Origin: Rhizobium laguerreae
GTDB taxonomy: Bacteria; Pseudomonadota; Alphaproteobacteria; Rhizobiales; Rhizobiaceae
Length of the DNA: 64,000 nucleotides
Direction: 5' to 3'
Assembly: GCF_002008165.1 (NCBI RefSeq)
Contig: NZ_MRDM01000009.1
Span: 186,001-250,000 of the forward strand
Shown: in pieces, positions 54,274 to 63,856 of the stretch
Layout: every line of letters starts with the position of its first letter
How positions within the stretch are numbered: position 1 is the first letter of the stretch
The notes under the pieces: generated by a model
What the model saw: only the letters and a program-made list of their open reading frames with translations
Databases searched by the model: none
What the model was told of the DNA's origin: nothing
Translations under genes and position numbers: made by a program

Positions 54274-55269
54274 ATGGCGGCGCTCAAGGCAGGTGCATTG
54301 CTGTCCCAGGCAGGGGAAACGGCGATGAGAGTGGTCGAAACCCCGATAAATCTGATCGAGCGCGTGTTCGGCCGCAAGCGTATGCCATGGCTGTTCCTGG
54401 CGCCGAACCTCGTTCTGTTCGCTATCTTCACGTTCCTTCCGATCGCGATCGCGATCGGTTACGCCTTTACCGGCGGAACCAATCTTTTCGTGTCGGAGCG
54501 CCCCTTCGTCGGCCTGGACAATTTCCGCACGCTGCTTTCCTGCGGCAATTATCTGCAGCCGGGAACCTGCCAGGAATCGCTGTTCTGGACGGCTGTGTGG
54601 AACACGCTCTGGTTCGTGGCCTTCAATGTCGTCGCCACATTGCTCGTGGCGCTGATCACGGCGCTGATCCTCAATCGGGCGATCGTCGCGCGCGGCTTCT
54701 TCAGGGCGATGTTCTTCTATCCCGTCCTGCTGTCACCCGTCGTCATCGGTCTCATCTGGAAATGGTTCCTCGATCGCAACGGGCTGTTGAACGCCTTCTT
54801 CCAGATGATCGGCGTTCCCCCTGAGATCTTCCTGCTCGACGTCGGCTGGTCGCGCTTCTTCGTCGTCGCGGTGTCGGTCTGGTTTCACATGGGGTTTTAT
54901 ACCCTGATCCTCCTCGCTGGCCTCCAAGCCATCCCGAAGGAGCTCTACGAGGCTGCCTCCATCGATGCCGCCTCGCCGCGCCGCACGCTGTTCAGGATCA
55001 CGCTTCCCCTGCTGGCCCCGAACCTCTTAGTCGTGTTCATTCTTTTGATGATCAAGTCCGTCCAGATCTTCGACGAGGCCTGGGTTCTGACCAATGGCGG
55101 CGGCCCCGGCACGGCCAACAGCTTCATCGTCCAATATATCTACCAGATGGCATTCGGCAGCGATCTTCGCCTCTTCGGACTGGCCTCCGCTGCCTCGGTT
55201 CTCATGGGGCTGGTGCTTCTGGTTCTCACCCTCATACAGCTGCGCATCGGCAAGCGAATGGAGTCCTGA
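54274..55269 (+). CDS. ABC transporter permease, MalF type, locus C
   Basis: The 331-residue product has six membrane segments and the EAA loop EAASIDAASPRRTLFRITLP near residue 228. A short segment with two Cys residues (LLSCGNYLQPGTCQ, near 88-101) lies in the first periplasmic loop and could form a disulfide. It is the first permease of the locus C importer, two bases after the ATPase gene and one base before the second permease gene. Confidence 0.92.
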   Translation: MAALKAGALLSQAGETAMRVVETPINLIERVFGRKRMPWLFLAPNLVLFAIFTFLPIAIAIGYAFTGGTNLFVSERPFVGLDNFRTLLSCGNYLQPGTCQESLFWTAVWNTLWFVAFNVVATLLVALITALILNRAIVARGFFRAMFFYPVLLSPVVIGLIWKWFLDRNGLLNAFFQMIGVPPEIFLLDVGWSRFFVVAVSVWFHMGFYTLILLAGLQAIPKELYEAASIDAASPRRTLFRITLPLLAPNLLVVFILLMIKSVQIFDEAWVLTNGGGPGTANSFIVQYIYQMAFGSDLRLFGLASAASVLMGLVLLVLTLIQLRIGKRMES

Positions 55270-55270
55270 G

Positions 55271-56317
55271 ATGAACCCGATCAGCTTTTTCACGCGCACA
55301 CGCCGGGCCGGACGCATCGATATAACCGACATATTGTCATGGGTCTGGCTGATCGGCGGAACCTTCGTGGTGTTGCTTCCGGTCCTCTGGGCAGGCCTCT
55401 CCTCGCTGAAGCCGGCGGCTGAAATCACCCGGTTTCCGCCGACACTGCTTCCCCGGGCCGCCGTCGAACAGACCGTGCCCGGCTTCGACAAGCCGCTTAG
55501 CCTCTGGCAGGTCAATGTCGATGGCCAGATGCGTGAAATGGCCATGGTCCGCCGCATCGGCCTCAAGGCCCAGATGATCGATCCCGCAAATCCGGGACCA
55601 CCCGTCAGCGTCGACGTCAAGGGGATGACGCCGGTGCAGAAGCTGACGGTTGCCACGCAGAATTACACCGATCCGCTGACGCGTTTCAACTTCCTGACAT
55701 TCCTCAAGAATTCAGTGTTCGTCACCTTCGTCGCAACGCTTCTGACGCTCATCGTCAACGCCATGGCGGCCTTCGCCCTGTCGAAATACAAATTTGCAGG
55801 TGATACGACTGTCTTCGTCATCATCATTTCGACGCTGATGATCCCGCTCGCCGTCGTCATGGTGCCAGCCTATCTCGTCATTGTCGGGGTAGGGCTTGCC
55901 GACAACCTCTGGGGCGTCATCCTGCCGACGGTTGCCTCTCCGACCGCCGTCTTCCTGCTGCGGCAATATATGCTCACCATACCCGACGAGCTGATAGAGG
56001 CGGCGCGCGTCGATGCGGCGAGCGAATTCTGCATCTTCTGGCGCATCATCCTGCCGCTGACGGCGCCGGCGCTCGCGGTGCTGGCGATCTTTTCCGTGCT
56101 CTGGCGATGGAACGATTTCCTCTGGCCGCTCATCGTCCTCAACAGCCGCGAGAATTTCACCCTGCAGGTCGGCCTGAATGCATTCCAGGGAGAGTTCTCG
56201 GTGCAGTGGCACTATATCCTGGCGATGACGTTCCTCAGTCTGCTGCCTGTCACCGTCGTCTTCCTGTTCCTGCAGAAGTACATCACCACTGGCATCGCCG
56301 GAACAGGCATGAAGTGA
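55271..56317 (+). CDS. ABC transporter permease, MalG type with enlarged periplasmic loop, locus C
   Basis: From ATG 55271 (GGAG 8 bases upstream) the product has 348 residues, about 70 longer than usual MalG-type permeases. The extra length lies between the first and second membrane segments, residues ~45-145, and includes TVPGFDKPLSLWQVNVDGQM and a Pro-rich part. The remaining five segments and the EAA loop EAARVDAASEFCIFWRIILP near residue 240 are normal. It ends the locus C operon. The loop probably faces the periplasm and may contact the binding protein. Confidence 0.9.
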   Translation: MNPISFFTRTRRAGRIDITDILSWVWLIGGTFVVLLPVLWAGLSSLKPAAEITRFPPTLLPRAAVEQTVPGFDKPLSLWQVNVDGQMREMAMVRRIGLKAQMIDPANPGPPVSVDVKGMTPVQKLTVATQNYTDPLTRFNFLTFLKNSVFVTFVATLLTLIVNAMAAFALSKYKFAGDTTVFVIIISTLMIPLAVVMVPAYLVIVGVGLADNLWGVILPTVASPTAVFLLRQYMLTIPDELIEAARVDAASEFCIFWRIILPLTAPALAVLAIFSVLWRWNDFLWPLIVLNSRENFTLQVGLNAFQGEFSVQWHYILAMTFLSLLPVTVVFLFLQKYITTGIAGTGMK

Positions 56318-56565
56318 ACGGCGAGGCGTGGAGATAGACCTCCCCGCAATCGCCGAACGACCATACCACGTCTTCCTCCCGGCTGAGGCGCGTCGCATTG
56401 AACCTGGTTCATGCGGCGCGTTTCGGTTTTTGTCTTTGCCCAGAGCCCTCATTCGTCGGCCACGTTGTGACATGCATCCTTGACTGGCACCGAGGTACCC
56501 CAATTGATCGCCTGGATCTCTCCAATTCATCTCCAATGCCGGAATAAAGCATCAGGCCGCGACAT

Positions 56566-57642
56566 CTAACGCGGCGGCCCGATGCTGCCGCGCAGGACGA
56601 GGTGGCATCCAAGTTCCAGGCGATGGGCCGGCCGCTGCGGATCGTTGGCGATCAGGCGCTGTTCGATCAGCGCCAAGGCGGCGGCGCCGAGCCTGTCTGT
56701 GGGAACGCTGACCGTCGATAACGGCGGGCGGCTGAACTCGCCGGGAACGATGTCGTCGAACCCCAGCACTGATATCGCTTCCGGCACGCGGATGTCCCGA
56801 TCGGCCAATGCCTTCAGACAGCCGAGCGCCAGATTGTCGGCGGCGCAAAAGACGGCGGTCGCGCCTTTCATCGTGGCATCGCGGTCGAGCAGCGCGTTGA
56901 TCGCAGCCTCGCCGTGCTTGGGCTCATACCCCTCGGCCTCGACGATCATATCGTCCGGCACCGGAAGCTGGGCGGCGAAATAGGCATCGGAAAAGCCGTC
57001 ATATCGGCGCTGGATCGTCGTGCGTCCCTTCCAGGTCAGGTGCAGGATACGGCGATGCCCGAGCGCCAGCAGGTGCTCGATGCCGAGCCGCGCTCCGAAG
57101 CGGTTTTCGGGGGTGACCGTATCGACCAGCATGGCGGGGTCTTCGCCGTTGACGATGACGACAGGCATATCAGGGGAGGCGAGGCTTCGGATCAGTTCCG
57201 GCTGATCGTCGTTCAGGACCACGATGCCGTCGGCGCGTTCCGAGAGCGCGATCTGCCTGACTTGAGCGCCGTCGATACGCCGGCCGGTGCTGACGAAGGG
57301 TACGATCCTGATGCCGCGGCGTTCGCACTCCCTACGGAGACCGTTGAGGATCGTCCAGCTCACCAGATTGAGGTCGCTCTCGGGCGCGGCATCGTCGGGA
57401 ATGGCGAGAAGCAGGACGCGCAAGGTCGCGATCGTTGCCTTCTTCCTCCGGCGGTCGAGGTAGCCTAAGCGTTTGGCCGAATCCAGAACCCTTTCGCGTA
57501 CCTCGATCGTTAGCGGTGCGGTTCCGTTGAGCGCGTGCGAGGCCGTGCTCAGCGACACGTCCGCATCGCGCGCGACATCCTTGAGATTGACTTTGCGTTC
57601 CACTTTTTCCGTCACGAATTGAGGTCGTGCCTTCGAAGGCAT
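56566..57642 (-). CDS. LacI family transcriptional regulator, locus C
   Basis: The 358-residue product has a helix-turn-helix after a short basic tail (VNLKDVARDADVSLSTASHA at about residues 18-37), a hinge region, and a sugar-binding sensor domain (RRILHLTWKGRTTIQRRYDG; AVFCAADNLALGCLKALADR). It is convergent with the end of the locus C operon, 8.4 kb from the divergent promoter. It is the likely binder of the 16-bp palindromes there. A half-site (TGAAAACAT on the minus strand, about 57653-57661) lies directly before its own start. Confidence 0.88.
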   Translation of the reverse strand: MPSKARPQFVTEKVERKVNLKDVARDADVSLSTASHALNGTAPLTIEVRERVLDSAKRLGYLDRRRKKATIATLRVLLLAIPDDAAPESDLNLVSWTILNGLRRECERRGIRIVPFVSTGRRIDGAQVRQIALSERADGIVVLNDDQPELIRSLASPDMPVVIVNGEDPAMLVDTVTPENRFGARLGIEHLLALGHRRILHLTWKGRTTIQRRYDGFSDAYFAAQLPVPDDMIVEAEGYEPKHGEAAINALLDRDATMKGATAVFCAADNLALGCLKALADRDIRVPEAISVLGFDDIVPGEFSRPPLSTVSVPTDRLGAAALALIEQRLIANDPQRPAHRLELGCHLVLRGSIGPPR

Positions 57643-57717
57643 AGGTAACTCGATGTTTTCACATAAAAACTTGAGAAAAGCTACGTGCCTGGTGCGGTAT
57701 TTTTTGTCATTTGGCGA

Positions 57718-58350
57718 TCAGTGAGGTTTGGCAAGCAGGCCATTGAGCAGCAGGTCGAAATAAGTCCGCAGGAAGGCCTCCTTGTTGGGTGTGGGCACGC
57801 GGCGGTCGTCGAATATCAGCCGCAGAACTGTCGTCGTCAGGATGGGCGCGACCACGATGTCGGAGAATTCCACCGGAACTTCGCGAAACTCCCCCGACGT
57901 CACACCCTCCAGAATGAGAGCGTCGACCTTGGTGATGATTGGCTCAATGAACTGATCGTGGTGGCGGTCGATCAGGTCGGGGAACCGGTGTCCTTCGGCG
58001 ATGACCAGCCGTGTCAGTTCGCGGGTCGTACGATCCTCGGCGATTTGTTCATAGAGCAGGCCGAGAATGGAAATCAGCCGGTCGGTGGCGCTGCCGCTGA
58101 GGTTCTCGGTGATCCCCAGCAGTTCTTGAAACGGCACCGAGAAATGGTTGATCATAGCTTCGAAAAGTTTCTCCTTCGTCTCGAAGTAGACATACACCGT
58201 ACCCTTGGTGACGCCGACCCTGTCGGCGATGTCTTCGACGCGCGTGCCGGTGAAACCGCTTCTCACGAATTCCTCGAAGGCGGCATCCAGGATCTGGATG
58301 GGCCGCAGCGCTTTCTGTTCCGCGCGTGTGATCTTCTTCTGAGCTGCCAT
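57718..58350 (-). CDS. TetR family regulator of the RND pump
   Basis: The 210-residue product has a TetR helix-turn-helix (ILDAAFEEFVRSGFTGTRVE, then ADRVGVTKGTVYVYFETKEK) and a helical ligand domain. GAGG about 8 bases before ATG 58350 supports the start; the frame opens at 58422 inside the operator. It diverges from the adaptor-adaptor-pump operon, and a perfect inverted repeat lies in the shared promoter. Repression of the pump relieved by a toxic ligand is the usual scheme and is inferred here. Confidence 0.9.
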   Translation of the reverse strand: MAAQKKITRAEQKALRPIQILDAAFEEFVRSGFTGTRVEDIADRVGVTKGTVYVYFETKEKLFEAMINHFSVPFQELLGITENLSGSATDRLISILGLLYEQIAEDRTTRELTRLVIAEGHRFPDLIDRHHDQFIEPIITKVDALILEGVTSGEFREVPVEFSDIVVAPILTTTVLRLIFDDRRVPTPNKEAFLRTYFDLLLNGLLAKPH

Positions 58351-58401
58351 TTGCCTCGCCTCCCTTGTTGCGCTCGCCCTGATCCCGCGGCACAAAGTTT
58401 C

Positions 58402-58423
58402 ATTGACTAATCCGTCAGTCAAT
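58402..58423. promoter_or_regulatory. TetR-type operator overlapping the RND pump promoter
   Basis: ATTGACT and AGTCAAT flank an 8-base spacer, a perfect 22-bp inverted repeat. Its left arm contains TTGACT, a plausible -35 with TATATA at 58424-58429 as -10 (15-base spacing, short). It lies between the TetR gene and the first adaptor gene. Confidence 0.75.
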
Positions 58424-58459
58424 TATATAGGAGCTGCCGTTGAGAGCAAGAGGTCAACT

Positions 58460-59533
58460 ATGAGAACCATTCTGGTCGCCACAGCGATCGTATGCGCCAT
58501 CGGTCTCGGATCATGCAGCGATGCAAGCGGGCCGACCGAGCCCACCCCGCGGCAGATCTCCGTCGTCGTCGCCAAGCCTGAGCCGCTGGCTCAGGGCGGC
58601 GCGGTCACAGGAGAAGTGCGGGCGCGTGTTCAGACCGATCTGTCCTTCCGCGTCAGCGGCAAGATCATCGAGCGGCTGGTGGAAGTCGGACAGTCCGTGA
58701 AGGCGGGGCAGCTCCTCGCGCGGATCGATCCGGAAGAGCAGAAGGCCGAGCTGGAGGTGGCGGCAGCCAATCTTCAGTCGGCTGAGGCGCAGCAGACCCA
58801 GGCACAGCTCGCATACGACCGCCAGCAGAGCCTGTTTCGAACGCAGGTGACGACGCGTGCGGCACTCGACCAGGCGCAGGAAGCGCTTCTGACCGCGCAG
58901 GCATCGACGAAGTCGGCGCAGGCGCTGTTGGAAACCGCTCAGGATACCTTGTCTTACACAGAGCTGAAGGCGGACGCCGACGGGATGATCACTGCCCGCA
59001 ATGCCGAGGTCGGGCAGGTGGCGCAGGCCGCCCAGGTCGTCTTCACTCTTGCCCATGACGGTGACCGCGATGCCGTCTTCGAAGTGGTCGAAAGTGCGTT
59101 CCTGCGCCCGATCGACGGCGATGGCACAGTGGCCCTGCTATCTGACCCGACGCAGAAGATCGCGGCGAAGGTTCGCGAGATTTCGCCGACGATCGATTCC
59201 TCCACCGGAACCATCAAGGTCAAGGTCGCGATATCGAGCGACGCTCCGATGCCTCTCGGCGCTCCCGTCGTCGGAAGATTCAATTACGTCTCGCAGGACG
59301 TCATCCAGCTTCCCTGGTCCGCCATGACATCCAAGGACGGCAAGCCGGCCGTCTGGATCGTCGATCCCGCATCGTCTGCGGTTTCGGTTCGGGCGGTGGA
59401 TATCTCCGGCTATGAGACCGGCAGCTTCATCGTCAAGTCGGGCGTATCGCAAGGTGAGGTCGTGGTGGCAGACGGAACCAAGTTCCTCAGGCCGGGTGAA
59501 ATCGTGTCTTATGTCAAGGAAGTTTCCAAGTGA
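58460..59533 (+). CDS. RND efflux periplasmic adaptor, lipoprotein (first copy)
   Basis: The 357-residue product is an AcrA/MexA-type membrane fusion protein. It has a lipobox (AIGLGSC near residue 20), a lipoyl half-domain VSGKIIERLVEVGQSVKAGQ, a helical hairpin rich in Ala/Gln (AANLQSAEAQQTQAQLAYDR), the second half-domain and a beta-barrel. It links the inner-membrane pump to an outer-membrane channel. AGAGG precedes ATG 58460. It overlaps the second adaptor gene by four bases (GTGA). Confidence 0.92.
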   Translation: MRTILVATAIVCAIGLGSCSDASGPTEPTPRQISVVVAKPEPLAQGGAVTGEVRARVQTDLSFRVSGKIIERLVEVGQSVKAGQLLARIDPEEQKAELEVAAANLQSAEAQQTQAQLAYDRQQSLFRTQVTTRAALDQAQEALLTAQASTKSAQALLETAQDTLSYTELKADADGMITARNAEVGQVAQAAQVVFTLAHDGDRDAVFEVVESAFLRPIDGDGTVALLSDPTQKIAAKVREISPTIDSSTGTIKVKVAISSDAPMPLGAPVVGRFNYVSQDVIQLPWSAMTSKDGKPAVWIVDPASSAVSVRAVDISGYETGSFIVKSGVSQGEVVVADGTKFLRPGEIVSYVKEVSK

Positions 59534-60615
59534 GAATTCGTCTCAACATAGTCGCTCTGATGATGGGTACGGCCCTGATCTCCTCCTGCGCGCCGCAGGA
59601 TGAGGAGAAGGGGGAAACGCCCCGTCCCGTGCTGTCGATGACAGTCAAGCCGACATCGGCCTCGAGCTTGAGCCTCACCGGCACGATCGAACCGACGATC
59701 AAGACCGAACTCGGGTTCCGGATTCTCGGGCGGATGATCGCCCGCAACGTCAATGTCGGCGATCTCGTCAAGAAGGATGACGTCGTTGCCGCCATCGATC
59801 CGCTGGCGCTGGAGCTTGCCGTACGCAACGCTCAGTCGGACGTCGAGAACAGCGACGCCCAGCTCAGAAACGCGGTGACCACGGAGCAGCGCCAGCGCGC
59901 GCTGCTGACGTCGCGCTCCGGCACCGAAGCCTCGCTCGAAGAGGCCGAGCAGGCAAGGCGAACCGCCGCAGCCGCCGTCGCCAAGGCGCAGGCCAATCTC
60001 GACAAGGCCAAGGAGCAGCTCGGTTATGCGCAGCTTCGGGCGGAGTTCGACGGGGTGGTGACGGCGACCTCGGCCGAGGTCGGGCAGGTGGTGTCGGCCG
60101 GCCAGACAGTCGTGACCATTGCCCGGCCGGACAAACGCGACGCCGTTGTCGATGTCCCGCAGGCGGCCGCCCAGAAACTGAAGATCGGCGCGCCCTTCGA
60201 AGTGACGTTGCAGCTCGATCCGACCATCCGCACGTCCGGGATCGTGCGCGAAATAGCACCGGAGGCGGAGACCTCTACCCGCACGAGCAGGACCAAGATC
60301 GCGCTCACCAATCCGCCCGAAGCCTTCAGGCTCGGCTCGGTCATCACAGCCGCGGCAACCATTGCCGCCGATCCGCAGATCGTCCTGCCTTCCTCGGCAA
60401 TCCTTGCGAGCAGCGACGGCCCGAGTGTCTGGATCGTCGATGCACCTGCCGGAAAGGTATCGCTTCGCCGCGTGAAGATCGACGGCGACGTCGAAGACGG
60501 CGGCAGCGTCCGCGTCACCGAGGGGCTCGCCCCCGGAGAAAGGGTCGTCGTGGCAGGCGTGCATAAACTTGAAGATGGCCAGGCCATCAGGATCGACCAG
60601 GAGATCAGCCAGTGA
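59530..60615 (+). CDS. RND efflux periplasmic adaptor, lipoprotein (second copy)
   Basis: The 361-residue product begins at GTG 59530 and has a lipobox (TALISSC near residue 20), then LGFRILGRMIARNVNVGDLV and a helical hairpin (EASLEEAEQARRTAAAAVAK). It is a divergent paralogue of the preceding adaptor. Two adaptors for one pump suggest a mixed adaptor ring, as proposed for some other RND systems. It overlaps both neighbouring genes by four bases, so all three proteins are made in a coupled way. Confidence 0.92.
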   Translation: MRIRLNIVALMMGTALISSCAPQDEEKGETPRPVLSMTVKPTSASSLSLTGTIEPTIKTELGFRILGRMIARNVNVGDLVKKDDVVAAIDPLALELAVRNAQSDVENSDAQLRNAVTTEQRQRALLTSRSGTEASLEEAEQARRTAAAAVAKAQANLDKAKEQLGYAQLRAEFDGVVTATSAEVGQVVSAGQTVVTIARPDKRDAVVDVPQAAAQKLKIGAPFEVTLQLDPTIRTSGIVREIAPEAETSTRTSRTKIALTNPPEAFRLGSVITAAATIAADPQIVLPSSAILASSDGPSVWIVDAPAGKVSLRRVKIDGDVEDGGSVRVTEGLAPGERVVVAGVHKLEDGQAIRIDQEISQ

Positions 60616-63600
60616 AGTCCTTCAATCTTTCCGACTGGGCGCTCGAACACCGTTCGCTCGTCTGGTACTTCATGATCGTCTTCATTCTCGCAGGCGCCTT
60701 CTCCTACGTGAAGCTCGGCCGCGAGGAAGACCCGAACTTCACGATCAAGACGATGGTAATCACCGCCCAGTGGCCCGGCGCCTCCGCCGAAGAAGTGACG
60801 CGGCAGGTGACCGACAGGATCGAGAAGAAGCTCCAGGAACTGGAATCGCTGGACTATACCAAGAGCGAGACCGTTGCCGGCCAGACGACCGTCTTCGTCG
60901 AGCTGCTGCCGACGACCAAGGCAAGGGACGTGGCGCCGACCTGGCTGCGCATCCGCAACATGATCGCCGACATCAAGGGTGATTTCCCGACCGGCGTCGT
61001 CGGTCCTTTCTTCAACGATCGCTTCGGCGACGTTTTCGGAAACATCTACGCCTTCACCAGCGACGGCCTTACTCAGCGGCAGCTTCGCGATCTTGTGGAA
61101 AACGCCCGCTCCGAGGTCCTGACCGTGCCCAATGTCGGCAAGGTCGATGTGGTCGGCGCCCAGGACGAGGCGATCTATCTGGAATTCTCAACGCGCCAGA
61201 TCGCAGCACTCGGGATCGACCAGCAGTCGGTCATCCAGACCCTGCAGGCGCAGAATGCCGTCACGCAATCCGGCTTCGTCGATGCCGGGCCAGAGCGTAT
61301 CGCCTTGCGGGTGAGTGGACAATTCACCTCCGAGGAAAGTCTGAGATCGATCAATCTTCGGATCAACGACCGCTTTTTTCCGCTGACCGACGTCGCCACG
61401 ATCAAACGCGGCTACGTGGATCCGCCGTCGGCGCTGTTCCGATTCAACGGCCAGCCTGCCATCGGGCTTGCAATCGGCATGAAGCAGGGCGCCAATCTTC
61501 TGGAGTTCGGCGAGGGGCTCGACGCGCAGATGAAGCGTGTCGTCGCCGACCTCCCGATCGGCGTGGATGTCCACCGCGTTTCCGATCAGCCGGCCGTTGT
61601 CGACGAAGCGGTGTCCGGATTTACCCGCGCGCTCTTCGAAGCGATCGTCATCGTGCTGATCATCAGCTTCATCAGCCTTGGTCTTCGCGCCGGCATGGTG
61701 GTGGCGATCTCCATACCGCTCGTGCTCGCCATCACCTTCGTGGTGATGGAGTATTCCGGCATTTCGCTTCAGCGCATCTCGCTCGGAGCTTTGATCATCG
61801 CACTCGGGCTGCTTGTCGACGACGCCATGATCGCTGTCGAGATGATGGTGGCCCGCCTGGAGGCGGGCGACGATCTCAGGAAGGCCGCCACCCACGTTTA
61901 TACGTCGACCGCCTTTCCGATGCTGACGGGAACGCTCGTGACCGTAGCGGGCTTCATTCCGGTTGGTCTCAACAACAGCGCTGCCGGTGAATTCACCTTC
62001 ACGCTTTTCGTCGTCATCGCGGTTTCGCTGATCGTCTCCTGGGTGGTGGCGGTGCTGTTCACGCCGCTTCTCGGCGTCACGATCCTGCCGAAGACGATGA
62101 AATCGCATCACGAGAAGAAGGGCCGCTTCGCCTCGGTCTTCTCCTGGCTCCTGGGCCTGGCGATGCGCTGGCGCTGGGTCACCATCATTCTGACGGTCGG
62201 CGTTTTCGGGCTTTCGATTGGCGGCATGGGGCTGGTGCAGCAGCAGTTCTTTCCCAGCTCGGACAGGACTGAGCTCATTATCGACTGGAACCTCCCCCAC
62301 AACAGTTCGATCGCCGAAACCAATAGGCAGATGGCCAGGTTCGAAAAGGAGATGCTGGCCGACAACAAGGATATCGATCATTGGACGACCTATGTCGGCC
62401 AGGGCGCCCCGCGCTTCATCCTATCCTTCGACGTGCAGACGCCCAACGTGTCGTTTGGACAGACGATCATCGTCACCAAGGGGCTCGACGTGCGCGACAA
62501 GGTGCGAACAGAGCTGCAGGACTATCTGACGAAAACCTTCCCGGGCACCGACGCCTTCGTGAAGCTTCTCGACATCGGTCCGCCGGTCGGCAAGCCGGTC
62601 CAGTACCGGGTCAGCGGCCCTGATATTCAAAAGGTCCGCGATCTCTCGCAGAAATTTGCCGGCGTCATCGGATCGCATCCGCTTCTGGCGAACATGGTCC
62701 TGGACTGGAACGAGCCGTCCCGCGTGGTGAAGGTCGATGTCCTGCAGGACAAGGCGCGCCAGCTCGGCGTATCCTCCGAAGACATCGCCACCGCCCTCAA
62801 CGGCATCGTCGAAGGCTCGACGGCCACCCAGGTTCGAGACGATATCTACCTGGTCAATGTCATCGGCCGCGCCAGGGCTTCCGAGCGCGACTCCATCCAG
62901 ACGCTGCAGAACCTGCAGCTCTCCACCTCCAATGGCAAGGTCGTGCCGCTCTCCGCCGTGGCGAATTTCCGCTACGAGCTCGAGCAGCCGACCATCTGGC
63001 GTCGCGACAGGCAACCCACCATAACGATCAAGGCGGCCGTCGTCGGTCCGACGCAACCGGCCACGGTCGTCGAACAGCTCAAGCCGAAGGTCGAAGAATT
63101 CCAGAAAGGCCTTCCAGTGGGATACAAGGTGGAAGTGGGTGGCGCGGTCGAATCCAGCGCCGACTCACAGGGGCCGATCGTGGCTGTGGCTCCGCTGATG
63201 CTGTTTGCGATGGCGACGATCCTGATGATCCAGCTGCAAAGCTTCAGCCGCCTGTTCCTGGTGTTCGCCGTCGCGCCGACGGCCCTGATCGGCGTCGTCG
63301 CGGCCCTGCTCCTCAGCAACGCCCCCATGGGCTTCGTCGCGATCCTGGGCGTGCTCGCGCTCATCGGCATTCTGATCCGCAACTCTGTCATCCTGGTTGT
63401 CCAGATCGAGCATTTGCGCAGCGAAGGAATGGCGGCCTGGCAAGCGGTCATCGAGGCCACCGAACACCGCATGCGGCCGATCATGCTGACGGCCGCGGCA
63501 GCCACGCTGGCGCTGATCCCGATCTCGCGCGAGATCTTCTGGGGGCCGATGGCCTACGCCATGATGGGCGGCATCGTCGTCGGAACCGCACTCACCCTGC

Positions 63601-63686
63601 TGTTCCTGCCTGCGCTCTACGTCGCGTGGTTCAGGATTCCGAGGGACGAAGGCGTTCGGGCCGAAGCCGCGGCGGCAGAGGTGTGA
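60612..63686 (+). CDS. RND efflux pump, AcrB/MexB-type inner-membrane transporter
   Basis: The 1024-residue product has the RND layout of twelve membrane segments with two large periplasmic domains (after segments 1 and 7). Visible motifs are REEDPNFTIKTMVITAQWPG near residue 36, GLLVDDAMIAVEMMVARLEA near 405 with the paired Asp residues of proton relay, and the C-terminal ILIRNSVILVVQIEHLR block. It exports hydrophobic compounds using the proton gradient. It starts with GTG overlapping the second adaptor stop. No outer-membrane channel gene lies in the window, so a TolC-like protein from elsewhere is likely. Confidence 0.95.
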   Translation: MKSFNLSDWALEHRSLVWYFMIVFILAGAFSYVKLGREEDPNFTIKTMVITAQWPGASAEEVTRQVTDRIEKKLQELESLDYTKSETVAGQTTVFVELLPTTKARDVAPTWLRIRNMIADIKGDFPTGVVGPFFNDRFGDVFGNIYAFTSDGLTQRQLRDLVENARSEVLTVPNVGKVDVVGAQDEAIYLEFSTRQIAALGIDQQSVIQTLQAQNAVTQSGFVDAGPERIALRVSGQFTSEESLRSINLRINDRFFPLTDVATIKRGYVDPPSALFRFNGQPAIGLAIGMKQGANLLEFGEGLDAQMKRVVADLPIGVDVHRVSDQPAVVDEAVSGFTRALFEAIVIVLIISFISLGLRAGMVVAISIPLVLAITFVVMEYSGISLQRISLGALIIALGLLVDDAMIAVEMMVARLEAGDDLRKAATHVYTSTAFPMLTGTLVTVAGFIPVGLNNSAAGEFTFTLFVVIAVSLIVSWVVAVLFTPLLGVTILPKTMKSHHEKKGRFASVFSWLLGLAMRWRWVTIILTVGVFGLSIGGMGLVQQQFFPSSDRTELIIDWNLPHNSSIAETNRQMARFEKEMLADNKDIDHWTTYVGQGAPRFILSFDVQTPNVSFGQTIIVTKGLDVRDKVRTELQDYLTKTFPGTDAFVKLLDIGPPVGKPVQYRVSGPDIQKVRDLSQKFAGVIGSHPLLANMVLDWNEPSRVVKVDVLQDKARQLGVSSEDIATALNGIVEGSTATQVRDDIYLVNVIGRARASERDSIQTLQNLQLSTSNGKVVPLSAVANFRYELEQPTIWRRDRQPTITIKAAVVGPTQPATVVEQLKPKVEEFQKGLPVGYKVEVGGAVESSADSQGPIVAVAPLMLFAMATILMIQLQSFSRLFLVFAVAPTALIGVVAALLLSNAPMGFVAILGVLALIGILIRNSVILVVQIEHLRSEGMAAWQAVIEATEHRMRPIMLTAAAATLALIPISREIFWGPMAYAMMGGIVVGTALTLLFLPALYVAWFRIPRDEGVRAEAAAAEV

Positions 63687-63713
63687 CGCAGTCTTCGACG
63701 GCCATCGCCCACG

Positions 63714-63729
63714 GCCGCCGCGGCGGCCG
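63714..63729. terminator. Perfect GC palindrome after the RND pump gene
   Basis: GGCCGCCGCGGCGGCC is a perfect 16-bp palindrome 28 bases after the pump stop. It has no loop and no U-run, so a terminator role is uncertain. Confidence 0.35.
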
Positions 63730-63856
63730 CTGCAACACGGGCCGCGATAAAATGTGTGGGGTGGCGCAGGCGATGCCATCCCACGCGGGAACGAGAACGA
63801 CATGCCGTATGACGAGATTGGCGCCCGAGAGCCTTGATCCCAGGGGAAATTTATCG

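Noticed and set aside
63714..63729. GC palindrome as an insertion or attachment site
   Set aside because: No direct repeats, integrase or composition change nearby; a simple GC-rich palindrome is enough to explain it.
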